Part shown: positions 54,675 to 63,949 of the stretch, one piece after another
How positions within the stretch are numbered: position 1 is the first letter of the stretch
Layout of the letters: each line of letters begins with the position of its first letter
NCBI GenBank assembly: GCA_903842065.1
Contig: CAIMKZ010000098.1
Coordinates: forward strand, 124,001-188,000
Length of the DNA: 64,000 nt
Direction: 5' to 3'
From: an uncultured Acidobacteriaceae bacterium
GTDB taxonomy: Bacteria > Acidobacteriota > Terriglobia > Terriglobales > Acidobacteriaceae
The notes under the pieces: model-generated
Told to the model about the DNA's origin: nothing
The model's database searches: none
What the model saw: the letters and a program-made list of their open reading frames with translations, nothing else
Translations under genes and position numbers: made by a program

Positions 54675-55793
54675 CTAAAACTTGCTCTTCAGCTTGAGAA
54701 TGGGCGTCTCAACCCAGCGCCATATCGCCGAGGCCACGCCGATGGCCACAACCAGCCTGAGCGCCACGATGGCCAGGTTGCCCACAATGCCCGGATGGGC
54801 CTTGTCGATCCAGATGTCGAACGCACCAATAAATACAAACGAAGCGATGTGGAACAGGTAGAGGCCGTAGCTGATCTGTCCCAGATAGGCGAGCGGACCA
54901 CGGCTGAGCGCGGCGCTCAGCGGGTTGCGTTTGCCGGTCGAGGCGATGAAAACAAGGATCGCGCCGCCGAAGCCGAGCGTGAGCGCGGAGTCAAGAAACG
55001 CCGTGCCTCCGGCGATAGTCCCCGCAGCCCAGATGCCCACAACGCAGGCTACTGCGCCCATCGCGAACCAGACGCGGCGGCCGAGTTTGAACGAGTACAT
55101 GGCTATCGCCAGCAGACTGCCTAGTGCAAGTCCGTCGAGGTGGATAAGCGAGTGCACGGGGTTCAGCCAGGGATGGCTCATGTAGTGGAGCTTGAGCCAC
55201 GGCGAGACACCCAGAGCCGCACAGAGCGGCACAACCAGCATCCACGGATGGCGCAGCCAGCGGACAGCAGGCGCCCAGAAGAAGTAGTACTGCTCCTCGA
55301 TGGCCAGCGCCCAGGTGGGATAGAGCGCGGCCGGCACGCTCAAGTGAAACAGGTTCTGGATAAAGAGCAGATAGGCCCACCACGGCGCGGTGCGGACGGC
55401 ATCCCAGACGCCGGGGCCGATGAACCAGGGCGAGTTGAGGTAAACAACAATGAGCACCAGCAGGTAAACGGGCCAGATGCGGATCGCCCGCCGCGCGTGG
55501 AAGTTGTGGAAGTAATGTTCTTTGTCACGGGCCGTTAGAAGGTTGGCGGTGATTAGAAAGCCGGAGAGGATGAAGAAGAGAATGACGCCAGACCAACCCC
55601 AGATGGCTCCGCCGAAGAGCCAAGTACCCTTGAGCCGCGCGTTCGAGTGGTAGAGAACGACCCAGAGAATGGCGAATCCGCGAATGCCCTGAAGCTCCGG
55701 GATGTAGTTGGGTAGCCACGCGGGACGCCGGGGCAGCCATGTGGCTGGCTGCTCTGTTGATGAAGCGAGATCTGGCTCGGCTCCCGGCGTCAT
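54675..55793 (-). CDS. OafA/YrhL-type membrane acyltransferase
   Basis: The 372-residue protein has about ten membrane helices and the acyltransferase-3 features LQGIRGFAILWVVLYHSNAR (with the catalytic histidine), FFILSGFLITANLL and ARRAIRIWPVYLLVLIVVYL. Such enzymes add acetyl or other acyl groups to sugars of the cell surface. No SGNH domain follows. The acceptor is unknown. A gap of ten bases separates its start from the proC stop, so the two may share a transcript. Confidence 0.9.
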   Translation of the reverse strand: MTPGAEPDLASSTEQPATWLPRRPAWLPNYIPELQGIRGFAILWVVLYHSNARLKGTWLFGGAIWGWSGVILFFILSGFLITANLLTARDKEHYFHNFHARRAIRIWPVYLLVLIVVYLNSPWFIGPGVWDAVRTAPWWAYLLFIQNLFHLSVPAALYPTWALAIEEQYYFFWAPAVRWLRHPWMLVVPLCAALGVSPWLKLHYMSHPWLNPVHSLIHLDGLALGSLLAIAMYSFKLGRRVWFAMGAVACVVGIWAAGTIAGGTAFLDSALTLGFGGAILVFIASTGKRNPLSAALSRGPLAYLGQISYGLYLFHIASFVFIGAFDIWIDKAHPGIVGNLAIVALRLVVAIGVASAIWRWVETPILKLKSKF

Positions 55794-55803
55794 CGGTCTT
55801 GTC

Positions 55804-56658
55804 TTATCCCGCCGCTAACTGCCGCGCGCGTTCAGTGGCGCGCATGACCGCTTTGATGAGCGTGACGCGCAGGCCGCCCTCTTCGAGTTCGAGGATGCCA
55901 TCAATAGTGCAGCCCGCCGGAGTGGTCACTGCGTCCTTGAGCAGGGCCGGATGGTAGCCGGTCTCAAGCACCATCTTCGAAGCTCCGAAGGTCGTCTGCG
56001 CCGCAAGCTGCGTTGCGATGTCGCGAGGCAGACCCACCTTGACGCCGGCCTCGGCCAGCGCCTCAATAATGATGTAGATGTAAGCCGGGCCGGAGCCGGA
56101 GAGGCCGGTAACGGCGTCCATATGCTTCTCTTCGACGACCACGGTGCGGCCCACGGTCTCAAACATGCGTTCAGCAAGTTCCATCTGCTGGTCGCTGACG
56201 AAGCGTCCGCGGCAGAGCGCGGCAACTCCGGCGCCAAGCGCCGAAGGTGTGTTGGGCATGGCGCGCACCACGGCAACTGCCTGGCCGGCAGACTCTTCCA
56301 TGGCGGAGGTCTTTACGCTGGCGGCGATCGAGACCAGGGTTGTCTTCTTGGTCAGCGCCGGCTTGATCTGCGCGATCAGTTCCGGCACCTGGAAGGGCTT
56401 GACGCCGATCAGGATGAGGTCTGCGCCGCGGGCGGCAGCCAGATTGTCCGTGCCCACATCCACGCCCCACTGGGTGCTGAGAGCGACGGCGCGCTCAGAG
56501 TGCGCCACCGTGGCCCGAATCTGCTCGGGGGCAAAGAGGTTCTGCTTGAGGAAGGCCTGAAGCAGAATGCCGCCCATCTTGCCTGCGCCAAGAACCGCCA
56601 CTTTTACGTTCGGCAGCTGCGCGGGAATCTCATTGGCCTCAACGGTTATCTCGGACAT
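55804..56658 (-). CDS. proC: Pyrroline-5-carboxylate reductase
   Basis: ProC makes proline from pyrroline-5-carboxylate with NAD(P)H. The 284-residue protein has the Rossmann start VKVAVLGAGKMGGILLQAFL, VRAMPNTPSALGAGVAALCR and the C-terminal signature DAVTTPAGCTIDGILELEEG. The N-terminus carries about 17 extra residues before the Rossmann strand. The ATG at 56658 is preferred; the frame extends to 56784 without support. Confidence 0.96.
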   Translation of the reverse strand: MSEITVEANEIPAQLPNVKVAVLGAGKMGGILLQAFLKQNLFAPEQIRATVAHSERAVALSTQWGVDVGTDNLAAARGADLILIGVKPFQVPELIAQIKPALTKKTTLVSIAASVKTSAMEESAGQAVAVVRAMPNTPSALGAGVAALCRGRFVSDQQMELAERMFETVGRTVVVEEKHMDAVTGLSGSGPAYIYIIIEALAEAGVKVGLPRDIATQLAAQTTFGASKMVLETGYHPALLKDAVTTPAGCTIDGILELEEGGLRVTLIKAVMRATERARQLAAG

Positions 56659-56847
56659 CGTCTTTATCCTGATCTGAATTTCGTAGTGGATTGGGCCGCG
56701 TGGCCCATACATCAAGGATACTCGCAGCGGGCGGCGATCGGTCTGCGCTGGCAACAAATCGAAGCGTTCGAGCCCGCACAGCATCCCTGTCTGGCCCGTA
56801 GTATGATGAGTTCGCTTCCCAATTTATCTAACCCATGAGGTGGAATT

Positions 56848-57423
56848 ATGGCAGTTGCAGCAGAGTTTCAGAAGACCGTTGAGAACCTGATCGCAGCCTA
56901 TGAGGGCGAGTCGGGCGCATCCGCCAAGTACGCGGCCTATGCCGCCCGAGCCGACGCCGAGGGTTGGCACGGAGCCGCCAGCCTCTTCCGCGCCGCATCG
57001 CGCGCCGAGCAGATTCACGCCGCCAACCACGCGCGCGTGATCAAGCAGTTGGGCGGTGAGCCCAAGGCCAAGCTGGAAGCAGTCGAGATTGGCGATACTC
57101 TGGCCAACCTGAAGGCCGCTCTCGCCGGCGAGAACTACGAGATCGAGACCATGTACCCCACCTTCCTGGCCGAGGCAAGGCAGAGCGGCAACGCCCGCGC
57201 CATCCGGACGATGGAGTATGCGCTCGAAGCCGAGAAGACCCACTCGCGGCTCTATGGCGAGGCCATTGCGCTGGTCGAGGCCGGCAACAAGACCTCCTGG
57301 GCCGCCAGGAGCATGTACTTCTACGTCTGCCCCACCTGCGGCTGGACGTCGGAAACCAAGGAAAACGATCCCGACTGCCCGATCTGCGGCGTGCCGGCCG
57401 AGCGGTACTTGATGATCCGGTAA
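56848..57423 (+). CDS. Rubrerythrin
   Basis: Rubrerythrin (191 residues) reduces hydrogen peroxide. The diiron four-helix domain has AYEGESGASAKYAAYAARAD and, later, EYALEAEKTHSRLY (ExxH-type ligands). The C-terminal rubredoxin domain is complete, with CPTCGW and CPICGVPAERY. An electron donor gene is not adjacent. A terminator hairpin follows 28 bases downstream. Confidence 0.95.
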   Translation: MAVAAEFQKTVENLIAAYEGESGASAKYAAYAARADAEGWHGAASLFRAASRAEQIHAANHARVIKQLGGEPKAKLEAVEIGDTLANLKAALAGENYEIETMYPTFLAEARQSGNARAIRTMEYALEAEKTHSRLYGEAIALVEAGNKTSWAARSMYFYVCPTCGWTSETKENDPDCPICGVPAERYLMIR

Positions 57424-57450
57424 CAAAGCAAAAGCCGGTTGGAGAAATGA

Positions 57451-57487
57451 CGAAGCGGGTGGAGAGATCCACCCGCTTCGCGTTTTC
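57451..57487. terminator. Terminator after rubrerythrin
   Basis: CGAAGCGGGTGGA (57451-57463) pairs with TCCACCCGCTTCG (57468-57480) around GAGA. CGTTTTCC follows. It may also stop the convergent kinase transcript. Confidence 0.85.
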
Positions 57488-57523
57488 CGGCTCGATTGGA
57501 TTTCGAACAGAGTCAAACCGATG

Positions 57524-59296
57524 CTAGAAGAGATTCCGCTCCATCGAAACAATGACGCTCGCGGAGGGATCGAACGAACCGCTGCTCTCGGGCCAGAGCT
57601 TGACGCCCAGGGTCATGCGCTTGCCCTCGTCAAACTGGCCGTTGATGTCGCCTGAACTCTTCTGCGTGCCACCTGCGCCGGCCATCACGCGCAGCACGTG
57701 ATACCCCGTCGGCACCCTCAGGCCGTCGTAGCTGCGCTTGTCGCCGGACTGTCCGGACCACAGAACCTTGCCGTCGAACAGCACAGTAACCACAACCGCC
57801 GGAGGCAGCGAATCGAGATCGAGCGAGAGTGCCGTGCTGTTCTTTGATTCAAGAGCCTTGGGATCGAAGTAGACCTTCTCCAGAGGCTGATCGCCGGTTT
57901 CGCTGGACGAAGAGATCACCGCGCCGCCCTCGGGCTGTTGTTCCGTGGTCTTCACGCGGGTGTGCATGAAGACCCACGTGCCGCCAATGGCGATGGCGAT
58001 GAACACGAGCGCGGCCAGCGGCGAAAAGCCCTTCTTCTCGCTCTCTTTGTGAGAGCCGAGAGTTGCATAACTGGGCCGCACGGACTGCGAGGCTTCAGAG
58101 TTCGAACTCTTGGTGGGCAGCAATCCGGAGTCAGGGTGGCGCGTGGGAACAACTGGGCGGGTAAAGGTCTCGTGTGCCGACTGCCTGGGCGGAATGCTGC
58201 GTTCGCTCTCAGTCTTCTGCGCGGAAGGCTGAGCAGGCTGGCGCTGGGCTGTGGGTACGCTCTGCGAAGGACGCGGAACGACAAGTGGCGCCGGCGCAAA
58301 TGGATGCGAAGTGCTTGCGGGGCTGGGCGGGGCCGATGAGGCAGGCTGCACCGCCGGAGCTGGACGCGGAGTTGGGACGGCCGCAGGGGGTGTTGCCGGG
58401 CTCGGGATCGAGGCGCTCGCAGCAGGCGCTGGAGTTGTCCTGTACTGCGCCGGAGCAACAAGTGTCTGTTGAACCGAAGCGAGCGCCGACGCCAGATCCT
58501 CGCCATACTGGAAGCGGTCGAGAGGATTCTTGGCGATGCAGCGGAGGATCACAGCCTCAAGCGACTGCGGCACACCCGGATTGAGACGCGAGGGAGGAAC
58601 AGGTTCCGTATAGACAATCTTGTAAGAGACGGCGCTTAGCGTCTCGCCGGGGAAGGGCTGCTCTCCGGTTGCCATGCGGTAGAGGATGACGCCGAGCGAA
58701 AAGATGTCGGTCCGGCCGTCGACCGGCGCGCCGGTGAACTGCTCGGGAGGCATGTAGGCCGGGGTTCCGATGAGCTGTCCCGTGGTAGTGATGTCTCCAC
58801 CGGCCATCTTGGCCACGCCGAAGTCGGTGATGCGGGGCCGCTCAACGCCGTAGACCTCGCGCGAGGCCATGAGAATATTCGCCGGCTTGATGTCGCGGTG
58901 AACGATGCCGTTGCGATGCGCGTAACCGAGGGCCTCGGCAATTTGGCGGCCTACCTCGCAGACATGCTCGAGCGAAAATCGCTCCCCGGCCTTAAGCACC
59001 GCATCGAGGGTGCGCCCCTGCACAAACTCCATCACCAGGAAAGGAACGCCTTGCTCCTCTCCGACGTCGAAGACTGGCACGATGCCGGGATGAGAGAGGG
59101 CTCCGGCGGCGCGGGCCTCGCGCTGGAACCGCTCCCGGTACTCGCGCGCGTTGTCACTATTGAGCGCCGCAGCATGGATGGACTTGATGGCGACGACGCG
59201 GCCCATGGCGGGATCGCGCGCGCGCAGCACACTACCCATGGCGCCGCGCCCAATCTCATCCTGAATCTCGTACCGTCCAATGGTTTTCGGGTTCAT
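57524..59296 (-). CDS. Membrane-anchored Ser/Thr protein kinase
   Basis: The 590-residue Hanks-type kinase has all catalytic motifs: GRGAMGSVLRAR (glycine loop), VAIK, HRDIKPANILM, DFGVAKM and the activation-segment end GTPAYMPPEQF. The kinase ends near residue 280. A long proline- and alanine-rich linker (to about 440) leads to one membrane helix (PLAALVFIAIAIGGTWVFM) and an outside domain of about 120 residues with beta-strand pattern. It probably senses an envelope signal. Start at 59296; the frame is open further upstream without support. Confidence 0.93.
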   Translation of the reverse strand: MNPKTIGRYEIQDEIGRGAMGSVLRARDPAMGRVVAIKSIHAAALNSDNAREYRERFQREARAAGALSHPGIVPVFDVGEEQGVPFLVMEFVQGRTLDAVLKAGERFSLEHVCEVGRQIAEALGYAHRNGIVHRDIKPANILMASREVYGVERPRITDFGVAKMAGGDITTTGQLIGTPAYMPPEQFTGAPVDGRTDIFSLGVILYRMATGEQPFPGETLSAVSYKIVYTEPVPPSRLNPGVPQSLEAVILRCIAKNPLDRFQYGEDLASALASVQQTLVAPAQYRTTPAPAASASIPSPATPPAAVPTPRPAPAVQPASSAPPSPASTSHPFAPAPLVVPRPSQSVPTAQRQPAQPSAQKTESERSIPPRQSAHETFTRPVVPTRHPDSGLLPTKSSNSEASQSVRPSYATLGSHKESEKKGFSPLAALVFIAIAIGGTWVFMHTRVKTTEQQPEGGAVISSSSETGDQPLEKVYFDPKALESKNSTALSLDLDSLPPAVVVTVLFDGKVLWSGQSGDKRSYDGLRVPTGYHVLRVMAGAGGTQKSSGDINGQFDEGKRMTLGVKLWPESSGSFDPSASVIVSMERNLF

Positions 59297-59453
59297 CGCG
59301 TGGGCCCTTGCAAGCTCGCTCGAAAGGCAGCTAGCTGCGGTGACTCTCAATCTACCATGAGGGCGCAGGGCGGGGCCATGGTGGGCGCGTAAGACTGTGT
59401 GGAGTAGTGTGTTTTTGCCGTTGCGGCGGTACATCTGGGGTAATTCTGAATGC

Positions 59454-59475
59454 TGTAGCACAATTGAGCTACAAT
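59454..59475 (+). promoter_or_regulatory. Palindromic operator over the -10 box of the toxin-antitoxin pair
   Basis: TGTAGCACAATTGAGCTACA (59454-59473) is a palindrome with a single mismatched pair. It overlaps a TACAAT -10 box at 59470-59475. The A of the antitoxin ATG (59482) is the seventh base after the box, predicting a leaderless message. Antitoxins of this type usually bind such sites to repress their own operon. Confidence 0.65.
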
Positions 59476-59481
59476 AAGCAC

Positions 59482-59739
59482 ATGGCTACAAACGAAGTCG
59501 TCCGTTCCAGAATCGACGCCGATGTAAAGAACAGGGCTGCGGTCGTGCTTGGCGGCATGGGGCTCACAGTCTCCGATGCGATCCGTATCGTTCTGACAAG
59601 GGTCGCAAACGAAGAGGCCTTGCCCTTCGATCTGAAGCCAAACAAGCTGACCCGGGCGACGATGCGCAAGACGGCGCTGGGCAAGGAAGTGCACCGGGCT
59701 AAGAACGCCTCCGACCTCTACCACAAGCTTGGAATCTGA
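59482..59739 (+). CDS. RelB/DinJ-type antitoxin
   Basis: The 85-residue protein starts MATNEVVRSRIDADVKNRAA and has a ribbon-helix-helix fold typical of RelB/DinJ (VVLGGMGLTVSDAIRIVLTR). The C-terminal half would wrap around the toxin. Its TGA overlaps the toxin ATG by one base. A palindromic operator lies directly upstream, consistent with autoregulation. Confidence 0.88.
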   Translation: MATNEVVRSRIDADVKNRAAVVLGGMGLTVSDAIRIVLTRVANEEALPFDLKPNKLTRATMRKTALGKEVHRAKNASDLYHKLGI

Positions 59740-60011
59740 TGCGCACGCCCAGCTACTCCAGCCAGTTTGAACGCGATGTGAAACGGCTCCAGAAGCGGGG
59801 CAAGAACCTCGACAAGCTGAAGCGGCTCATCGAACTGCTGCTTACCGGCGATCCGCTTCCATCGCAGTACAAAGATCATCTGCTGAAACACGGGTGGACC
59901 GGCTACAGAGACGCGCACGTGGAACCGGACTGGGTGCTGATCTATCTCGCGACCGAGAAAACAGTACACCTAGAGCGAACCGGGACACACGAAGAGTTGT
60001 TTGAGTATTGA
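59739..60011 (+). CDS. YafQ/RelE-family toxin (mRNA interferase)
   Basis: The 90-residue protein matches YafQ-type toxins: SSQFERDVKRLQKRGKNLDK, LPSQYKDHLLKHGWTGYRDA and WVLIYL, ending near RTGTHEELF, with the catalytic histidine region close to the C-terminus. These toxins cut mRNA on the ribosome. It is translationally coupled to the antitoxin (TGATG). Lower GC downstream hints at acquisition of this region. Confidence 0.88.
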   Translation: MRTPSYSSQFERDVKRLQKRGKNLDKLKRLIELLLTGDPLPSQYKDHLLKHGWTGYRDAHVEPDWVLIYLATEKTVHLERTGTHEELFEY

Positions 60012-60097
60012 GATCGTCGCTACAAGATAGATAATCCAGTGCGAATCGACAGTGAAGCCCCACGGTTGATACTAGAGAGCAGACGTAAGCACTTGTC

Positions 60098-60415
60098 TTA
60101 TTTCTTCCAAAGTGAAATCACGGCAATTATCGCTTGGATGGCTGTAAAGAAAACCAAAGCCCATGTTGCATTCTTCAATGACTTGGTAGACTTGGCAAGC
60201 TGATCTGATGCTCGATTCATTGCCTCAGCATTTTTATCTGCAGCTTGGCGTGTTGCATATTCACTATCGAGAAGCTTCTCGTTTAACTCATTTGCACGCA
60301 ATGCGACTTTAATCTCCGCGACTTGAAGTGACTGAATAGCATCAGCACTTCCGGGACTGCCATCATCAGCCCTAGCGAGCAATTGTTCAGAAGTCATTTC
60401 GTGCATTTTCGTCAT
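60098..60415 (-). CDS. Small tail-anchored membrane protein with coiled coil
   Basis: The 105-residue product begins MTKMHEMTSEQLLARADDGS, continues with a long charged helix (about residues 30-78, coiled-coil like) and ends with one membrane helix (TWALVFFTAIQAIIAVISLW) and two lysines. A GGAG site lies five bases before the ATG. The gene is distinctly richer in A and T than ffh beside it, suggesting recent acquisition together with the toxin-antitoxin pair. Function unknown. Confidence 0.65.
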   Translation of the reverse strand: MTKMHEMTSEQLLARADDGSPGSADAIQSLQVAEIKVALRANELNEKLLDSEYATRQAADKNAEAMNRASDQLAKSTKSLKNATWALVFFTAIQAIIAVISLWKK

Positions 60416-60438
60416 ACGTACTCCAAGTGATTGTCGGC

Positions 60439-61827
60439 CTACCGCCCGAACCTCTGCTTCGGGCTCAGTGCCCCCATCCCGCCGCGCATCATGTTCCTGG
60501 CCAGCCCGCCCTTGCCCATGCTCTTGAACATCTTGGCCATCTGAGCGTACTGACGCAGGAGAGTATTCACGTCCTGAACGCTGGTGCCCGAACCGGCCGC
60601 GATGCGCTTCCTGCGGGTTCCGGAGATGATCTCGTGATTGCGGCGCTCTTTGGGCGTCATCGAGTTGATGATGGCCTCGGTGCGGCTGAACTGCTTCTCG
60701 TCGATCGAACTGGCGGCCTGCTGCATTCCGGCAAAGGGGCCGACTGAGGGCAGCATCTTGAGGATCGACTCCATCGACCCGAGCTTTTTGATCTGCTTGA
60801 GCTGCTCGCGGAAGTCGTCGAGCGTGAAGCCGTCGCCGAGCAGGGCCTTCTTGGCAAACTCCTCGCTCTTCTTGTGGTCGAGCGTCGCTTCGGCCTTTTC
60901 GATAAGCGAGAGCATGTCGCCCATGCCCAGAATGCGGCCGACGATGCGATCCGGATGGAAAGGCTCAAACGCGTCCGGCTTTTCGCCCACGCCGATGAAC
61001 TTGATGGGCTGGCCGGTCACATGTCTAATCGACAGGGCCGCGCCGCCCCTTGCGTCGCCGTCCATCTTGGTCAGAATCACACCCGTCAGTCCAAGTCGAG
61101 AGTGAAAATCCTGCGCGGAGTTGACGGCGTCCTGACCGGTCATCGAGTCGGCGACGAAGAGAATCTCCTGCGGGCCGAGGAGCTTTTTGAGGCTCTCCAT
61201 CTCTGACATCAGCTCGGAATCGATGTGCAGACGGCCGGCGGTGTCGACGATGAGCGTGTCGCAGCCCATGATGACGGCCTCGCGCTTGGCCTCTTTGGCC
61301 AGCCGCTCGACCAGTGCCGTACCGGCGGGCTCGTCGTTGAGCTTGCCCTCGTAGAGCTTGGCGCCAACCTGGCCGGCAACGATCTTCAACTGCTCGCGCG
61401 CGGCGGGGCGATAGACGTCGACCGAAACCAGCATGGGTCGATGCCCGCCCTTCTTGAGCCAGGCGGCGAGTTTGGCCGAGGTGGTCGTCTTGCCGGAGCC
61501 CTGCAGGCCAGCCATCAGAATGACCGTCGGGGGCCGCGAAGCGAAGTTGAAGCGCGCCGTATCTCTGCCGAGCAGGGTGATGAGCTCGTCGCGCACGATC
61601 TTGATGACCTGCTCGGAGGGCGAGAGAGCCGTCAGGACCTCTGCACCCACGGCCTTTTGGCGGATCTGCTCCACCAGGTCGCGGACGACGTTGAGGTTGA
61701 CATCGGCCTCAAGCAGGGCCACGCGCAGCTCGCGCAGGGCCTCGGAGATGTTCTCTTCGGTCAGGGTTCCCTGGCCGCGCAGGCTTTTGAATACGCGTTG
61801 AAGTTTGTCGCTTAGATTCTCAAACAT
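60439..61827 (-). CDS. ffh: Signal recognition particle protein Ffh
   Basis: Ffh binds signal peptides of nascent chains and the SRP RNA. The 462-residue protein has the N domain, the GTPase with GLQGSGKTTTSAKLAAWLKK, DTAGRLHIDSELMSEM and TKMDGDARGGAALSI, and the methionine-rich M domain with SMTPKERRNHEIISGTRRKR that contacts RNA. The tail ends in a short glycine- and methionine-rich stretch. FtsY, its receptor, is in the same window. Confidence 0.97.
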   Translation of the reverse strand: MFENLSDKLQRVFKSLRGQGTLTEENISEALRELRVALLEADVNLNVVRDLVEQIRQKAVGAEVLTALSPSEQVIKIVRDELITLLGRDTARFNFASRPPTVILMAGLQGSGKTTTSAKLAAWLKKGGHRPMLVSVDVYRPAAREQLKIVAGQVGAKLYEGKLNDEPAGTALVERLAKEAKREAVIMGCDTLIVDTAGRLHIDSELMSEMESLKKLLGPQEILFVADSMTGQDAVNSAQDFHSRLGLTGVILTKMDGDARGGAALSIRHVTGQPIKFIGVGEKPDAFEPFHPDRIVGRILGMGDMLSLIEKAEATLDHKKSEEFAKKALLGDGFTLDDFREQLKQIKKLGSMESILKMLPSVGPFAGMQQAASSIDEKQFSRTEAIINSMTPKERRNHEIISGTRRKRIAAGSGTSVQDVNTLLRQYAQMAKMFKSMGKGGLARNMMRGGMGALSPKQRFGR

Positions 61828-61879
61828 AGGTATCTCTTTAAGTGTACCGGAGGCCGTGGCACGGTTCTAAACTAGTGAA

Positions 61880-62008
61880 ATGAGCGACGGACGCGAAGAA
61901 CGCCAGGAACAGGAAGAGCGCCGCCAGTGGGAGAACGAGCGGGAGCGGGAAGACCGGCTCGACCGCTACCCGGTGGACCCCCGGCAGCCGGAGCGCAAGG
62001 AATCCTAG
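61880..62008 (+). CDS. Possible small charged protein, 42 residues
   Basis: An ATG at 61880 opens a 42-codon frame ending with TAG at 62006. The product is extremely rich in Arg, Glu and Gln (MSDGREERQEQEERRQWENE at the start) and would be a single helix. No ribosome binding site is clear. It lies between divergent ffh and ilvD, 31 bases before ilvD. It could be a real small protein or a chance frame. Confidence 0.35.
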   Translation: MSDGREERQEQEERRQWENEREREDRLDRYPVDPRQPERKES

Positions 62009-62027
62009 CCTGCGCTCGCGCGGCCAT

Positions 62028-62033
62028 TAAAAT
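62028..62033 (+). promoter_or_regulatory. Candidate -10 box of a leaderless ilvD message
   Basis: TAAAAT ends seven bases before the A of the ilvD ATG (62040), the same distance as in the cysteine leaders and the antitoxin gene. No ribosome binding site precedes ilvD. A -35 box is not convincing. Confidence 0.4.
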
Positions 62034-62039
62034 AGATTC

Positions 62040-63887
62040 ATGCCAGCTTATCGGTCTCGCACCTCAACGCATGGACGGAATATGGCCGGAGCGCGCAGCC
62101 TTTGGCGCGCCACCGGTATGCAGGAAGGCGACTTCGGCAAGCCGATCATCGCCGTCGTGAACTCTTTCACCCAGTTTGTGCCCGGTCACGTGCATCTCAA
62201 AGACCTGGGCCAGATGGTCGCTCGCGAGATTGAGCGGGCGGGCGGGGTGGCCAAGGAGTTCTCGACCATCGCCATCGACGACGGCATCGCCATGGGCCAC
62301 GACGGCATGCTCTATAGTCTGCCCTCGCGCGAAGTGATCGCCGACTCGGTCGAGTACATGGCCAACGCGCACTGCGCCGACGCTCTGGTCTGCATCTCAA
62401 ATTGCGACAAGATCACGCCCGGCATGATGATGGCCGCCATGCGGCTGAACATTCCGGCGATCTTCGTCTCCGGCGGGCCGATGGAAGCCGGCAAGGTGCA
62501 GTTGCAGGACAAGACCGTCTTCGTCGATCTGATCGACGCCATGATCGTGGCCGGCGACCCCAAGGTCTCCGACGCCGACGTGGACGAATACGAGCGCTCG
62601 GCCTGCCCGACGTGCGGATCGTGCTCGGGCATGTTCACAGCCAACTCGATGAACTGCCTCACCGAGGCGCTGGGGCTCTCGCTGCCCGGCAACGGCACTC
62701 TCGTCGCCACCCACTCCGATCGCAAGGATCTGTTTCTTGAAGCCGGACGTCGCATCGTCGATCTGGCCAAACGCTGGTACGAGCAGGACGACGCTAGCGT
62801 GCTGCCCCGCTCGATTGCCAGCTTCAAGGCATTTGAAAACGCCATGACGCTTGATATCGCCATGGGCGGCTCAACCAATACGGTGCTGCACATTTTGGCC
62901 ACGGCCGAAGAGGCCGAGGTCAAGTTCACCATGGCCGACATCGACCGGCTCTCGCGCCGCGTGCCGAACCTGTGCAAGGTCGCGCCCTCGCTGGCCACGG
63001 TACACGTCGAAGACGTGCATCGCGCCGGAGGCATCTTCGCGATTCTGGCCGAGCTCGATCGCGGCGGTCTGATCCACCGTGATGTTCCCACCGTTCACAC
63101 GGCAACTTTGGGCGAGGCTATCGAGAAGTTCGACGTGCTGACGGCTTCTGAAGCGGTGAAGGAGATGTATCGCGCCGCGCCGGGCGGAGTTCGCACGACG
63201 GAAGCGTTCAGCCAGAACAAGCGCTTTGCCTCGCTCGATGTGGACCGCGCAAAGGGCGCGATCCGCGATATCGAGCACGCCTTCAGCAAGGACGGCGGTC
63301 TGGCGGTGCTCTTCGGCAACATCGCTGAAGACGGCTGCATTGTGAAGACGGCTGGCGTGGACGCTTCGATCCTGACCTTCAAGGGTCCGGCGCGCATCTT
63401 TGAGAGCCAGGAGGACGCTGTAACCGCGATCCTCGGCGACAAGATCGTGGCCGGCGACGTGGTGCTGATCCGCTACGAGGGGCCGAAGGGCGGCCCCGGC
63501 ATGCAGGAGATGCTCTACCCGACGAGCTACCTCAAATCCAAAGACTTGGGCAAGAAGTGCGCGCTCATTACCGACGGGCGCTTCTCCGGCGGAACGGCTG
63601 GGTTGTCGATCGGCCATGTATCTCCCGAGGCGGCCGAGGGTGGCGCTTTGGCGCTGGTCGAAGAAGGCGACACCATCGAGATCGACATCCCCAAACGCGT
63701 GCTGAGGGTGGCTATCAACGACGAACTGCTTGCCAGCCGGCGCAGGACGATGGAGTCCAAAGGCGCTAAGGCTTTCAAGCCGGCGACGCGGGTACGGCAT
63801 GTCTCGCAGGCTCTCAAGGCTTACGCGGCCATGGCTACCAGCGCGGCACGCGGCGCGGTGAGAGATGTCAACCAGATTCTGCGTTAA
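62040..63887 (+). CDS. ilvD: Dihydroxy-acid dehydratase
   Basis: IlvD dehydrates dihydroxy acids in isoleucine and valine synthesis. The 615-residue protein has the iron-sulfur ligands in [12 protein letters not shown] and [20 protein letters not shown], and [13 protein letters not shown]-like [17 protein letters not shown] and [20 protein letters not shown] near the C-terminus. The length fits the long enterobacterial type. The start ATG at 62040 has no ribosome binding site but a -10 box at the leaderless distance. Other ilv genes are not in the window. Confidence 0.97.
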   Translation: MPAYRSRTSTHGRNMAGARSLWRATGMQEGDFGKPIIAVVNSFTQFVPGHVHLKDLGQMVAREIERAGGVAKEFSTIAIDDGIAMGHDGMLYSLPSREVIADSVEYMANAHCADALVCISNCDKITPGMMMAAMRLNIPAIFVSGGPMEAGKVQLQDKTVFVDLIDAMIVAGDPKVSDADVDEYERSACPTCGSCSGMFTANSMNCLTEALGLSLPGNGTLVATHSDRKDLFLEAGRRIVDLAKRWYEQDDASVLPRSIASFKAFENAMTLDIAMGGSTNTVLHILATAEEAEVKFTMADIDRLSRRVPNLCKVAPSLATVHVEDVHRAGGIFAILAELDRGGLIHRDVPTVHTATLGEAIEKFDVLTASEAVKEMYRAAPGGVRTTEAFSQNKRFASLDVDRAKGAIRDIEHAFSKDGGLAVLFGNIAEDGCIVKTAGVDASILTFKGPARIFESQEDAVTAILGDKIVAGDVVLIRYEGPKGGPGMQEMLYPTSYLKSKDLGKKCALITDGRFSGGTAGLSIGHVSPEAAEGGALALVEEGDTIEIDIPKRVLRVAINDELLASRRRTMESKGAKAFKPATRVRHVSQALKAYAAMATSAARGAVRDVNQILR

Positions 63888-63903
63888 TCCAACCTGGATG
63901 CAA

Positions 63904-63944
63904 ATGAATACGCGCCGCCCTTTGGGCGGCGCGTATTCATTTTG
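63904..63944. terminator. Bidirectional terminator after ilvD
   Basis: A 17-base-pair stem, ATGAATACGCGCCGCCC (63904-63920) with its complement at 63924-63940, has a TTT loop and is followed by TTTT. It separates ilvD from the convergent partial gene. Confidence 0.9.
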
Positions 63945-63949
63945 CCACG

